Below are positions 1 to 10,603 of a DNA stretch of 64,000 bases, in pieces. Position numbers and translations under genes: made by a program. The notes under the pieces were generated by a model. It was not told where the DNA came from and did not search any database. It worked only from the letters and a program-made list of their open reading frames with translations. Source of the stretch: Akanthomyces muscarius (Eukaryota; Ascomycota; Sordariomycetes; Hypocreales; Cordycipitaceae); NCBI RefSeq assembly GCF_028009165.1, contig NC_079244.1, forward strand, positions 4,154,001-4,218,000. The letters run 5' to 3'. The first letter of the stretch is position 1; the number at the start of each line of letters is the position of its first letter.

Positions 1-588
1 ACACACCGACCCATAAAACAGCCCCGCCAACAGCACACCCCCCTTCGGTCCAGGTACCTCCGCCACAACGCATGTACCTTTTCGCCCTCCGTGAGCTGCG
101 ACCGATACCTGGCTCGACCGCCCATGCGCGACAGAAACGGCGGCTTCCCAAATCCCCATCCACATCCCCATCCTGTTTCCCTTTCCACCCTCTTCACCAT
201 ACCGCACCCCCTCCCACCTCCTACCATTTCTTATACTAATCCGTCCTCCTCCACCCCCAGTTTACGCCTTTTTCTCCCATCCTCTTTTGCTACTTTACTA
301 CTCCCTCTGCCTGCTATTCTTCAACAGTCCCCTTCTCTTCTCCCCTCCTCCATACAATATCAAGGGTTTTTGTTACACGAGCTGCACCTCGTCACCAATC
401 ACACCACCAAACCCTCGGCACCGCCTACAGCTTCAGCACTGCCAATCACCTGCAGTTCTCAACTCTACCGTCGTCTTACCACCGTTGAATGCGGCTGCTC
501 TAGTCTCTTGACTAATAAGACGGACTGCTTCTATAGCATCACTCGCTTGCACCACCGCCACCACTACCAAACCTACACCATAACCAGG
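1..588. other. Promoter/5' leader of the C2H2 gene
   Basis: No separate gene is seen. The plus strand is strongly pyrimidine-rich with many CCCC and TCCTC runs, as is common in fungal promoters and 5' leaders. The downstream zinc-finger frame stays open back to about position 91, but the residues it would add are low-complexity Pro/Ser/Leu/His and look like translated leader. Confidence 0.5.
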
Positions 589-1443
589 ATGGACGCTCTT
601 AACGCCGCGGGCCGAAGGGTCTCTCTCCTCAACGACGATGGCCCTCGCCAACCCTCGTCATACTCCATGACCCATGCCTATGCTACCACTCCCTCGGGCG
701 CCTCGTCGCCCACCAGCCCCCAGCTCTGGCGCTCTAGCTCCTACGACTCGCAAATGAGCGGCAGCGACGCCGTCTCCCCGCTGACGCCGGCCCTCGACTA
801 TGCCTACACGTCGTCGCAACCGTCCAGCCGCGGCTCCAACACAAAGCGCCCGCTGCACTACGCCAGCAGCCGTTCGACCTCCAACGAAGACGAGATGCCG
901 CTGGCTGCCGGAGCCGGCCAGGACCGCCCCGTCAAGCGCTACCCGTGTCGCTTCCGCGACTCCCACGGCTGCGAAAAGACCTTTACCACCTCGGGTCACG
1001 CCTCGCGCCACTCCAAGATTCACACTGCCGAAAAGGCTGTTCAGTGCACCTTTGCCGGCTGCCAGAAGAAGTTCACCCGCGCCGACAACATGAAGCAGCA
1101 TCTCGAGACGCACTACAAGGACAAGTCCCGCAGCTCCGGCAGCCATCGCTCTGCCACCGCCGGCCACCACAAGTCCGCTGCTGAGCATCGTCGCCCTGCC
1201 GTCGCCACTGCGCGCAGCCGCTCCTCCTCGTCGCTCAGCGGGCCTGAGCTGGAAGTGCGCCAGTATGCCCTGCCTGCGCCGCCCGCGCTGCACTCGCCTT
1301 CGGTCTTGACCAGCGGCGGCCGCTCTGCCTGGGAGATGACTGGCACAACGCTGCCCATGCACAGCCGCCCGTCTGCCATTCATCACCCCAAGAGCGGCCT
1401 CGACGCGCTGGCCATGGCTGTCGCCTGCCAGGAGAGTTCCTGA
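589..1443 (+). CDS. C2H2 zinc-finger transcription factor, Nrg1/FlbC-like
   Basis: Single-exon gene, 284 aa from the ATG at 589. Two adjacent C2H2 fingers are visible: Cys120/Cys128/His141/His145 and Cys153/Cys158/His171/His175, joined by a TAEK linker in place of the usual TGEK. The finger-1 stretch FTTSGHASRHSKIH resembles the FTTSGHLARHNRIH of yeast Nrg1 and related fungal regulators (family knowledge). The N-terminal 110 residues are Ser/Pro/Thr-rich, and the tail after the fingers is basic and Ser/His-rich, probably disordered. A sequence-specific nuclear regulator is likely; Nrg1/FlbC-type roles include glucose repression and conidiation, but the target here is unknown. The frame is open upstream; the start at 589 was chosen because codons before it encode low-complexity Pro/Leu/Ser. 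Confidence 0.85.
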   Translation: MDALNAAGRRVSLLNDDGPRQPSSYSMTHAYATTPSGASSPTSPQLWRSSSYDSQMSGSDAVSPLTPALDYAYTSSQPSSRGSNTKRPLHYASSRSTSNEDEMPLAAGAGQDRPVKRYPCRFRDSHGCEKTFTTSGHASRHSKIHTAEKAVQCTFAGCQKKFTRADNMKQHLETHYKDKSRSSGSHRSATAGHHKSAAEHRRPAVATARSRSSSSLSGPELEVRQYALPAPPALHSPSVLTSGGRSAWEMTGTTLPMHSRPSAIHHPKSGLDALAMAVACQESS

Positions 1444-3352
1444 AGACTGTGAATGGTGTAACAAATCCTTCTTCCCTCTTGTTACAACATCATCTACACT
1501 GCGCAACACAAAATTTCGAGCTCCTTCGCAGAACCGACATCCTCTGCCAGCCTCTTATTAATCTCTAATGCGGTCACGCCTTGCAGAGGAGTGGTGCGCC
1601 AACGATCCTTTTCCACCGTCTTACGCTTGTCACGGCTTTTCTTTTTCGCTTCTTTTGCACTTATACCAGTCCCGCATGGTGCAATGGGGAAGCTGCCCTG
1701 TTTGGAATTCCACAATTCTACAGGGTGAGTTTCACTCGTCGTCCCGAAAAGGGATACTTTGATTCCTTTTTATTTTTTATTTTTTTACATTGTTATGACC
1801 GCATCAATTGCAAAACCGGTCACACAGATTTCAATGGCTTCCACGCCTAAAATTCTTTCTTTTTCACTTGAACATATCTATATATTTTACATATACGCGC
1901 GCAACATACACGGGAAACGGGAACGAGCATACACGGCATTATAGACGCAAAGTACACGAATTGGCGTCGTCTTTTTTTTCTTGTGGGAGTGAAGGACAAT
2001 TGGATTTGTTGCGACATTGCGCTTTGCACGTCGAAAAGGGTTTTCTGTTTTATTGTTATCTTTTGAAATATCTTGTTAGTTGATATCCAAACCCATGGGG
2101 CAAAATACACGATGAAGGGAACGCTGCTGCTCTGAGGAGCAGCGGTTGGTTCTTGAATTTTTTTTTTTTAAAAGCTTGGCTTCCAAACATACACAAACGT
2201 GACAAACATCATTAGCTATTTTCTCGTTATTGTACGGATACTGCGGCAAGGTTCCCCAGTCACGGCGCAAACTGACTCGCCCATTCTTGGGCCCGTCCTC
2301 AAAATTCCCACATATCCCCATCCATCACTGTCACTTTCCGCGCCGATACGACGTTGCAGTGCCCATTGACTCTCTCCCGCCCTCGGGTGGGAAATAAGTC
2401 GACGGCCCATCATCTGTCACCCAGAAGAACCCTGCATCTTGGCATACCTAGCTAGGGCGGATGAAGCGCAACTAGGACCCCCTCTCTAGCTGGCGTGATG
2501 GATGATGAAACTTTTGACAGGCCAAATACATGATTATACCGCCTCACTTGGTGCTTCTCGTTCATTTGACTGGCTTGGTATTCTCAGATATTGTTTACTA
2601 TTATCTGCTATAACTCATCGCATGCTCCATCACACCTGACGTCAACTTGCGCCATGCGAGGATGTCGGTGCTCTGCAGCTGCCCATCGCGCGTCGCGAGG
2701 CCTGCGCCAGAGACAATCGCGTTTCTCCGCATGAGGCTAGACGTAGCAGTTCCCTCTTTCCTTTTGTTTGTTGCTCCTACGCACAGGCTGGATCGTGCCT
2801 CAGAAACAGATCGTCCTCCCAAGTAGTGATTGTGTTTACTTTGATTTCCGCTCCTCTCCAGCAAATGGGCCCTGCATCGAGACACACGGCGCCACACGGG
2901 CCATGTTTCGGCCGAGGCTGTGTGCGGCAACAGGCATCCTGCCCTTAACAGCCCAAGACATTGTTACCGAAATTGAATAACACATCTGTAATCGTCCCAT
3001 TCCGCCCTTCTCCCTTGCTGTCATTTCCAACACCCGCTTCCTTGTTCTTTATTTCAGCCCATGGTGCGACAAACGCATGGGCGGTAACGGTGGGGAATCT
3101 GTCTCAAACCCAAGGTCAAGGTCCTTTGTCATCGTTTTATTTTCATCCCGAGTCATGCCAGTCGGTAGAAAACGACATGAAATTGCTGGGCCTCATTTCC
3201 GCTCCATGCCCGCCATCTTGGCACTGCTGAGAAGATCGCCTTCCTTTAGCTGGACAAGGGTCACAGCCCCGGCAAAATCTCATACGATGCCTTGCTACCA
3301 ACGGGGGTTCTTTGTGGTTTTTATTTGGACGCCCTGTCTAGGGAGAAATCTT
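1444..3352. other. Intergenic, two convergent 3' ends
   Basis: Lies between the 3' end of the C2H2 gene and the 3' end of the minus-strand gene at 3353. It contains T-rich runs (about 1760-2060 and 2155-2172) consistent with 3' UTR. No convincing coding region, RNA gene or repeat was seen; the short open frames share no splice-linked continuation. Confidence 0.5.
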
Positions 3353-4637
3353 TCATCCGTCTGGTCGCTCGGGAACTGATCCCAGCCGCCGATGTGATGC
3401 ATCACTTTCTTGACTGGGGAGGATTTGCGGCGACGGCAGCTCAAAGTGGTGCGGTGGAAAGGGCACGCCATTGAATTCCCGATCCGAGCTGTGCGCGTAT
3501 AGCCAAGTTTCAAGAAATCTACGGTACGCTGCGAAGATAAAAGAGGTCAGCCCATGATATGTTTCCGAGACAAAGAATTGCACATACCCTCGCCGTGAGT
3601 AAATTGGATACTCAGATACCGGATATCATCGCCCGCGTCTGTCGGTTGCCCAGGGGAAAACACCCTTGGCCTCATTCTCGATGCGAGAGAACGCCTTGAG
3701 CTTTCCGGGGCACTTCCTCGACGACCATGAACTACGAGTCGCACTTGCTTCGCACGGTCTTCCCTCCCACGAAGTTCTCCCTCAAAGGTGTGCACATCAT
3801 ATTCGCGGTATGATCCTCCAGTCTTGTTTGCAAGCACCGTCAGGGAGTGACAAGTCGTGTACCTATCGCGCCAAAGCTTGAGTCTCTGGATTGCACCAAT
3901 GCCCTTTACTTTGCCATAGCTGTCGGTGCGGCCGTGTACGTTTGTCCATACCACGTCGACGTCGTAGAAGTCTACCAAGTCCTTGCGGCGCACATCACCC
4001 TGGAAGAGGAAGGAGCCGTCTACCGATGTAAATTCGTAGCGCACGGATATGTACTGATCGTGAATACAGACGCCTTCGTCGGAGATGTATCGTATGCGAT
4101 GCGGTTCGGTAAATGTGACGTATCGCTCCATGTCGGATGGGTCGTGGTATTGTCTGTGGCGCGAATGCAGCGTGTGCGGAAACACTTCCGCCGGCACGTC
4201 CGATGGCACTGCAAGGTTAGCATTCTAGCTGCGTAAAAATGAGGTTTATGCTCACAGTAATGCTCGAGCAGCTCATTTTGGTAGCTACATTGCCACAACA
4301 CTCGGCGCTGCTCAGATCCCACCACTTCCCAGGGGCCGAGATACACCGTCCGCTCTTCTGGTGTGTCCTGAAAGAGGGTTCTGGCCAGTCAGCAGGCGAC
4401 GGAAAAGAGTTAATGTTCAAGCACATACATGGTGGCCTGAAAGCCCGGGGGGCCAATGTCGAGAGGACGCAGACTGGAGCGAGGCACGAAGGAGCCTCCA
4501 ATGGACGATGGCGCAGAAGAGATGGAGACACCTGAAGTTGGCGTCCAAGTAGAATCGACAGGACTGGTGTAGGAACGACTGTAGGTTGGCGGACGGCCGA
4601 GCGAGGATGAAGTAAAAGATGAGCCCGAAGAGGACAT
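3353..4637 (-). CDS. Unrecognised conserved-looking protein, four exons
   Basis: Exons are read as 4637-4425, 4367-4256, 4208-3588 and 3528-3353 (373 aa). Introns 2 and 3 are clear: GTGAGC to TTGCAG with GCTAAC, and GTATGT to TTCGCAG with GCTGAC. For intron 1 the obvious donor GTATGT at 4428 breaks the frame, so a weaker GTGCTT donor at 4424 is needed, or the first exon is different. The N-terminal ~70 residues are Ser/Thr/Pro-rich. The rest is a compact, aromatic-rich, charged domain (for example LGPWEVVGSEQRR and RYVTFTEPHRIRYISDEG) with no transmembrane segment or catalytic motif I know. The end reads RRFLETWLYAHSSDREFNG. I do not recognise the family and assign no function. Continuity of frame across three introns argues it is real. 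Confidence 0.7.
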
Positions 4638-6321
4638 GCTGCAGGAGCAGCTCGAGGCGTGACGATCAGGTCACGTCGGCGGTGGGGGAGGGGAACCTGG
4701 CATACCAAAACTGGTTACCGAGGCGCAAGCTGACGTTGGCAGGGAGCCGACCAGAGACGCGAGATTGCGCCGAATCGTAGCGGAAGAGAGACGGGACCAG
4801 GAGCTTTATGCAAATCAATGTCCAGCGGGATGTGCTGGCACTGGTGAGAAATTGACGTCTAATGGACGCTTGGAGGCGGGCAGGCGGGCGAGCGAACAGA
4901 GAGGTCCACGCAGCGGCGAAGAAATGATGCGCAGTCGATGATACTGAAGCGTGCCTGGCTGGCTGCTCGCTGGCTAACGTCGCTCGATGCTACCCAACCA
5001 AGGTCTCAGTGCTGTAGCTGTCGAGTTATCTGCGACAGGGCAGACAGTGGACTAGACACGGGAGCGGCTCGCCAGCCAAGTCCGTTGTATGTCGCGCCAT
5101 TAGTCAATGCAGCGCGCAAGGCAACCAGCGCAGAAGAGAGCGTTGGCAGCGTGCTGGAGTCGTTGGAGGTGGAGGTCGAAGCCGGCCTGGCGGGGGGCGG
5201 CCACAGCCGTTCCACTAGCGGCGGTAGCGGCAGGCACGGGGGTTGAACGCGGCCTGTGATGGGCTGGCGCGCCGCCGTTTGTGGTGGGGAGCGGTCGAGA
5301 ATAGGTGGAACATGGCTGAAGGAATGGCTGCGTGGTGCATTGGAGGGTGCAGTGAGGATGCAATTGGTGATGATGAAGATGATGCATGAAGGAGTCGACC
5401 ATGCGGGCGACGGAAGAATGCCTGAATGGTACCCAAGATAATTGGCAGTGGTAGTGGTGATGGGTGGGTTTGCAGCGTTTGCTGTACCATCGGATATTAA
5501 CGTTGTTAGTCGTGCAAGCCGCCAACTCGTGGCAAGCGGACGCTCCTCTTGCGGTTTCCCCGATAGAGTTTCCCCGCCGCCTCGCCTGCAGCTTGGTAAG
5601 TAAGTAGACATCCCAACTACATGCTCTGCGACAGCCATAATCAAACCACCATCATGGCCCAATTCCTCCCGTCCAAGCCGAAATGCCTCGCACTTCCAAC
5701 TGCCCGCACCGGCTCATGGCCCCTCTACAAAGTCCGCTAGAGTTTGCCATCACAGACATCTGGCGACGCCACTGCAACTCCACCATCGCGACATGTCCAG
5801 ACAAACACCGCGCAGGCATCACGTTTTAGCCACAGGTGCGTCTTGGACCAGGTGTGGGATATTGTCTAGCCTTGGTGCCCGGGGTCATCGCCTGTCACCC
5901 GATTGCAGCATGCACAGCTGGTGCTGCCTCGCCGCCAACCAGCCCTCCAACTCTCAGCCCGAGTCCAGCCCGGCCCACCGACAGGGGCCGTCTCGCCTGT
6001 CCCGCCGCGTACACTATTGATTAGCGGCGCATTCACTCTGTCTGACAATTCGTCGCGGCCTCCTGAGCGGCGACAATATCTCGGCATTTTATTCTTGTCA
6101 CGTCATGCGAGACGAGGCAAAACACTCGTCCTCGTTACTAGCAGTCCAACGACGACCCCGCTTGCGCCTTGATATAGAAAGACACCACCAACACCGCCGT
6201 CGCAAAGCTTGGCGTTGTGCGCTGAAATTAGGCTCCGTCTCGACCGGAAGTCTCGCAAATTTTCTACAATACACCTTTTCGCCTCGCCGCTCCTGATGCC
6301 TTTTTGCGCGTTACGTTGACA
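4638..6321. other. Divergent promoter region
   Basis: Separates two genes read outward (minus gene starting at 4637 and transporter starting at 6322). Open frames of up to 218 codons exist on the minus strand (5006-5662) but consist of His/Pro/Ser/Thr-rich low-complexity translation and lack splice partners. No gene, RNA or repeat is supported. Confidence 0.45.
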
Positions 6322-8444
6322 ATGCCTCTCGGGTCATCGCTCGGGCCTAGGAACCGTGGTTTTCTAGGAGCAGACAGCTCTGCTCTGCCGACTCAGGATC
6401 TGCAGGTATGCCTTTGCTCGGATCCGATCTGCGTGGGCAGCTCTCGCTAATCTTGCAGGACCGCCATCAACTTCGATATGAACTAGATCTCAACTCGTGG
6501 AATTTTCGCATTTGGGGTGTCGCTGCCTCGGGCTTTTTGACTGACTCGTACGTAGTCATGTTCTGCATGGCGGTGCGCAATGCGACGACTGGCTAACACA
6601 TGTAGATATAATCTCTTCTCAACAAATGTCATTCTCGCGTCCATCGCATTCGTCTATTATCCGCATGGCCACGAATGGCCTGGCCTCCTCATTAATCTCT
6701 TTACACTCCTCGGCTCCGTTATTGGCCAGCTCACGTTTGGCTTTCTCGCAGATTACTATGGCCGCACGCGACTATACGGAATCGAGCTGGTGCTCGTCAT
6801 TGTCTCAACCATTGGCGTTGCGACCAGCAGTCATGGATATAACGACATGTCCTTCTTAGGGCTATTCATTTGGTGGCGTTTTGTCATGGGTGTTGGTATG
6901 TGCAGCGCAAAGACACTTCACCGTGTCGAGCTAACGGTCGCAGGCATCGGAGCCGAATATCCACTCAGCGCAGTCATTACATCTGAATGGGCTAGTACAC
7001 GATCCAGAGGAACCATGTTGTCAAGCGTATTTCTTATGCAACCCGTTGGCCAGGCCTTGGCGCAGCTTGTAGGACTGTGGGTGCTCCTTGGCTTCGAAGA
7101 CAGCAAGAAGCTGAGGGACCTTCGCTGCGGCTTGGATACTCTACACGAAGAAGAGTGCCGCAGAGCTGTCGACGGCATTTGGCGCATTGTCATTGGGTCC
7201 GGTGCCATTCCTGCTCTTCTTGCCATCATCTTCCGCTTCTTCCTCTTTGACTGTGGTCTATACAGTCTCGAAGTCCGCAACAAGCCAGAGGTCGCCATCA
7301 TAAATACGCAACGAGTCTACGGTACTCCAGCCACTTCGGCTTTCCATCCGCCAAATATGCATCATCAGAACTCGTTTCCGCTGCAGAATACCAATGGCAA
7401 CTTGCATCCAGAGCCCTCGCCTCGACCTATGCCTGTGCAATTTTCTCGCGAAGATTTGCACAATTACTTTATCCGCGACAGAAACTGGGTCTACCTACTT
7501 GGCACCGCCGCAACGTGGTTTTTTCTGGACGTTAGTTTCTATGGATTATCACTGGATAATAAGGGAACGCTATCGGACATGTGGGCGACGACACCGCCGG
7601 TCCCTATCAACGAGAATCTCGAATGCTGGAATTCGAGTTTGCCAGGTGGAACGTCCACCGTTCCTGCATGGCGAACGGCGGGTCTACCCACGTGGCAAAC
7701 TGACGCGACACATCCTTGCAATACTATTTACGACGTCTTGATTGAGCAAACCAAGCAGTATCTTCTCACTGTGTCGCTGGCTTCGATAGCAGGTAGCCTC
7801 TGCTTCATTATATTCGCAAATCGCATACCCAGGCGCCAATGGCTTACAGCATCCTTCGTTATTTTGGCCGTACTGTTCATGGTTACCGGTGGCGTTTATT
7901 ACAGTGTCCACCGTGATAGTGCGGCGGCGGCCACTGTGGTCTGTGTGGCCATTTGTCACTTTCTGTTTAACTTTGGTAAGCTTCTTCTTCATATCGTAAA
8001 CAAAACATACTAACCGAAGCAGGCGCCAATACACTTACATTCATTATTCCCGCCGAGATTTTCCCTACGTGCTATCGCTGCACTTGTCACGGCATCTCGG
8101 CCGCCGCCGGCAAACTCGGCAGCATCGTAGCCGTGCTCGTCGTGTTTGGCATCAACAAGACGTACAAGAGCCACACGCGCCAGGGTCTCATCTTCTTGCT
8201 CTTTGGCTCGGTCGCCTTGGTAGGGGCCTTCTTCGCGTGGGCCTACCTGCCCGACTCGCAGCGCTGGGTGGTCGAGCCTACAGGCGACGGCCGCGGGAAA
8301 CGGGTCCTCGAGACCAAGGACCTGGAAACACTGGGCGAGGGCAGAGAAAGAGCCCGGCAAGCCGGAGAGTTGGTGACGTTTAAAGAACGCTGGAGTGATT
8401 TGCGCAGTCGGCGACGCGCGCAAAGGCCGAGACCGGAGGCTTGA
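6322..8444 (+). CDS. MFS transporter, phosphate:H+ symporter family
   Basis: Five exons (6322-6405, 6459-6547, 6606-6895, 6944-7975, 8023-8444) give 638 aa. The fold is major facilitator superfamily. The N-half reads [15 protein letters not shown], then the loop motif [14 protein letters not shown], then [16 protein letters not shown]. The C-half reads [19 protein letters not shown] followed by [17 protein letters not shown], which matches the Pho84-type signature of the phosphate symporter family (2.A.1.9). Plasma-membrane uptake of inorganic phosphate or a phosphate ester such as glycerophosphodiester is therefore likely. A long hydrophilic central loop (roughly residues 230-300) includes [16 protein letters not shown], and a luminal-looking segment of about 70 residues follows one TM; the latter is unusual beside Pho84 and suggests a divergent subfamily. 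The C-terminal tail is basic and cytosolic. Confidence 0.88.
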
Positions 8445-8590
8445 TACCCATGCTCGATGCAAATTGTACAAAACAGTCTGCTTTTCTTTGTTGTAATATA
8501 TCGACAGTACGCTACAGAACGCCTTAATGTACACAATTCATGGTCCAGGCATTATACATTGTCAAATTCGTTTCACCATATTCTCGTTCC
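8445..8590. other. Short convergent intergenic
   Basis: 146 bp between the transporter stop and the stop of the minus-strand GST-domain gene; it must hold both 3' UTRs or they overlap. It is AT-richer than its flanks. Confidence 0.5.
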
Positions 8591-10603
8591 TCAAAGTGGC
8601 ACCGGTACCGCATTCTTGATGAGCAAATCCGCCGTATCCGCGTACAACTCGTCTCCGCTCGTCGTCGCCTTGACGTGCGCGTCCTGCTCCAGCGCATCCA
8701 GCCAGCGCGCCCACCGCGATCCCGCCTCGGGCGCCACCGCCGGCCATCCGCGGCGCGGGTGGAGAATGGTGCGCAGACGCACCGCAAACGGGGCGATGTG
8801 CACGTCGACGAGGCTCAGCATGGAGCCGAGAAAGTACGGGCCGTGCTCGTCGGCGGCCTGCGCGAGCTTGTCGAGCTGCGCCTGCAGGCGCGCGACGAGG
8901 TCCGCCTGACGGGGCAGGTCTGTGTTGCGAAGAAGTGCGTAAAAGGCGGCGAGGAGGTCGGTGTTGATCTGGGGATGCCGTGTTGGAAAGTCATCTCAAG
9001 GGAGAAGGTGGTGAAAACGGGTGGGATAGGGGCGACGTACATGGTTGATCCAGAAGCGGCAATTGGCTTTGAGCCGCGCGTCAGAAGGCAGTAGAGGTAC
9101 ACGTGAGTCCAAGTCTTCGAGCTGCCAAACGGATTAGCACGGCAAAAGTTTCAACATGGCGCAAGACCAAGACGAGAGAATATTGAAAAAAAAATACCTA
9201 CAAATTCCAAAATCACGGGCGACTCGGAGCAGGCCCACTCGCCCTGCCGAATCGCCGGCACCTGGCCTTTGGGATTCGCCTCGAGCAGGGCTGGCTGCGG
9301 CGGCTTGCGGTGCGGATCCGTCTCGCAGTACTGGTACGCCACGCCTTTCGCCTCGAGGGCGATCCAGACGCGCTGCGAAAAGGGGCAGTGGCACGCGGCG
9401 TAGAGCCGGAGGTCGTTGGCGCTGTCGCGGCCGTGCTTTTTGGCCGTGGTGGCCGCGGCGCCGGTGGGCCTGCGGGTTACGGGCTGCGCGCGCTTGGCCT
9501 CCTTGTCCTGGGCGGCGACGTGCCGCTGGACGCTGTTCTTCTTGATCTCGTCGCTGCGGGCGAGCGTGTGCTTGTGCGGGCCGGCGACGCCGTCGCCCTT
9601 GCCGTTGCCGCCGTTGCCGTTGACGCGCTGGATGGTCCAGAAGCGCTGGCCGTGGTAGCCCGCGGCGACGGCGGCGGCGGCGGCCGCCGCCCCGGTGTCG
9701 CTGCCGTCGAGCTGGAACGGCTCCGCGCTCGGGAAGTATTCTGTGATTTTGATCTTGACGTCACAAAGGTCGCGCTCGCGCGCGCTGCGGCGGCGGCGCT
9801 TCTTGGTTGGGTCCTCCGTCTTGGGCGTGCCCGGCGGGCGGCCCTTCATGCGGCAGTCCCAGTAGTGCGAGACAAAGGGCTTGCGCTTGTACTTTTGCGT
9901 AGACCTGTGAGAGTAGACATTGTCTACATGGGGGAAGTATGTTTCAAACCTGGTTGTGGTTGTAAGCCTTTGACACTTTGTTTCAAAACACATAATGTGC
10001 TTACTGGTCCTGTGTGAGGACAATCATCTCATCGACGCTGAAGAGCTTCTCTCGCCAAGCTTGCAGGTCCGGCGGATCGACCACAATCTTGCCGCCTATT
10101 TTGCCGTGGGCTGCAGGTGAGGAGCCCGCAGCGTCATCTGTGCCTGCGCCCGCGCCGGCTTGCAAGGCTGGAGCAAAGTGTAACGTTTGCTGGCCCATGG
10201 TCGGGGGCATCGATCCATGCGGATGCGCGACGGGCATTGGCGTCGGCGCCAGGATACCGAATTGGCCCATATGCTGCTGTTGCTGCTTCTCCATAGTCCC
10301 CATCGGTGTTTGCGCGGCAGCCTGCACCGACGCATTGCCTCCGTTGCTGCCCTGCTGCCGTCGGCGTCTCTGTGGCGGCGGCGGCCGAGGACCCTCAGCT
10401 TGCGGCTGATAGTCCAGCCTCCCAAACATGTTGCCTTGCGTGTGATATGCCTCGCCCATGGCAGCGGCCGCTGCCGCCGCCGTTGGATATCCGAGTCCCA
10501 TGTCCATGGCATACGGCTGCTGCTGCTGCTGTTGCTGCGGCGGCTGGTGAGTTTGTTGCGGCGGCTGCGCGTGCTGGCCGCTGGCAAATGACCCCGAGGC
10601 CAT
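8591..10603 (-). CDS. Q/A-rich, AT-hook-like protein with C-terminal glutathione transferase domain
   Basis: Exons 10603-10005, 9904-9202, 9121-9041 and 8968-8591 give 586 aa. Residues 1-200 are disordered, with polyQ, Q-rich patches, polyAla and Pro/Met runs. Residues 204-260 hold a basic module: SHYWDCRMKGRPPGTPK (AT-hook-like GRP core) then KKRRRR, a strong nuclear signal. A second Ala/Gly-rich linker follows. From about residue 365 a GST N-domain begins (LRLYAACHCPFSQRVW, catalytic-type Cys373 in CPF, glutathione-binding E427-S428 in SESP, ILEF), followed by an all-helical GST C-domain to the end. The CPF motif is omega-like (family knowledge). Splicing joins ILEF to LEDLDSR, a normal GST junction, so the fusion is one transcript by frame. 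Whether it conjugates glutathione or acts as a nuclear regulator is unknown. Confidence 0.82.

Noticed and set aside
91..588. 166-residue N-terminal extension of the C2H2 protein
   Set aside because: Translates a pyrimidine-rich leader (HPHPHPHP and Ser/Leu/Pro runs); the ATG at 589 begins protein-like sequence.
5006..5662. 218-codon minus-strand frame between the orphan gene and the phosphate transporter
   Set aside because: Low-complexity His/Pro/Ser/Thr content, no splice partners, lies in a divergent promoter region.
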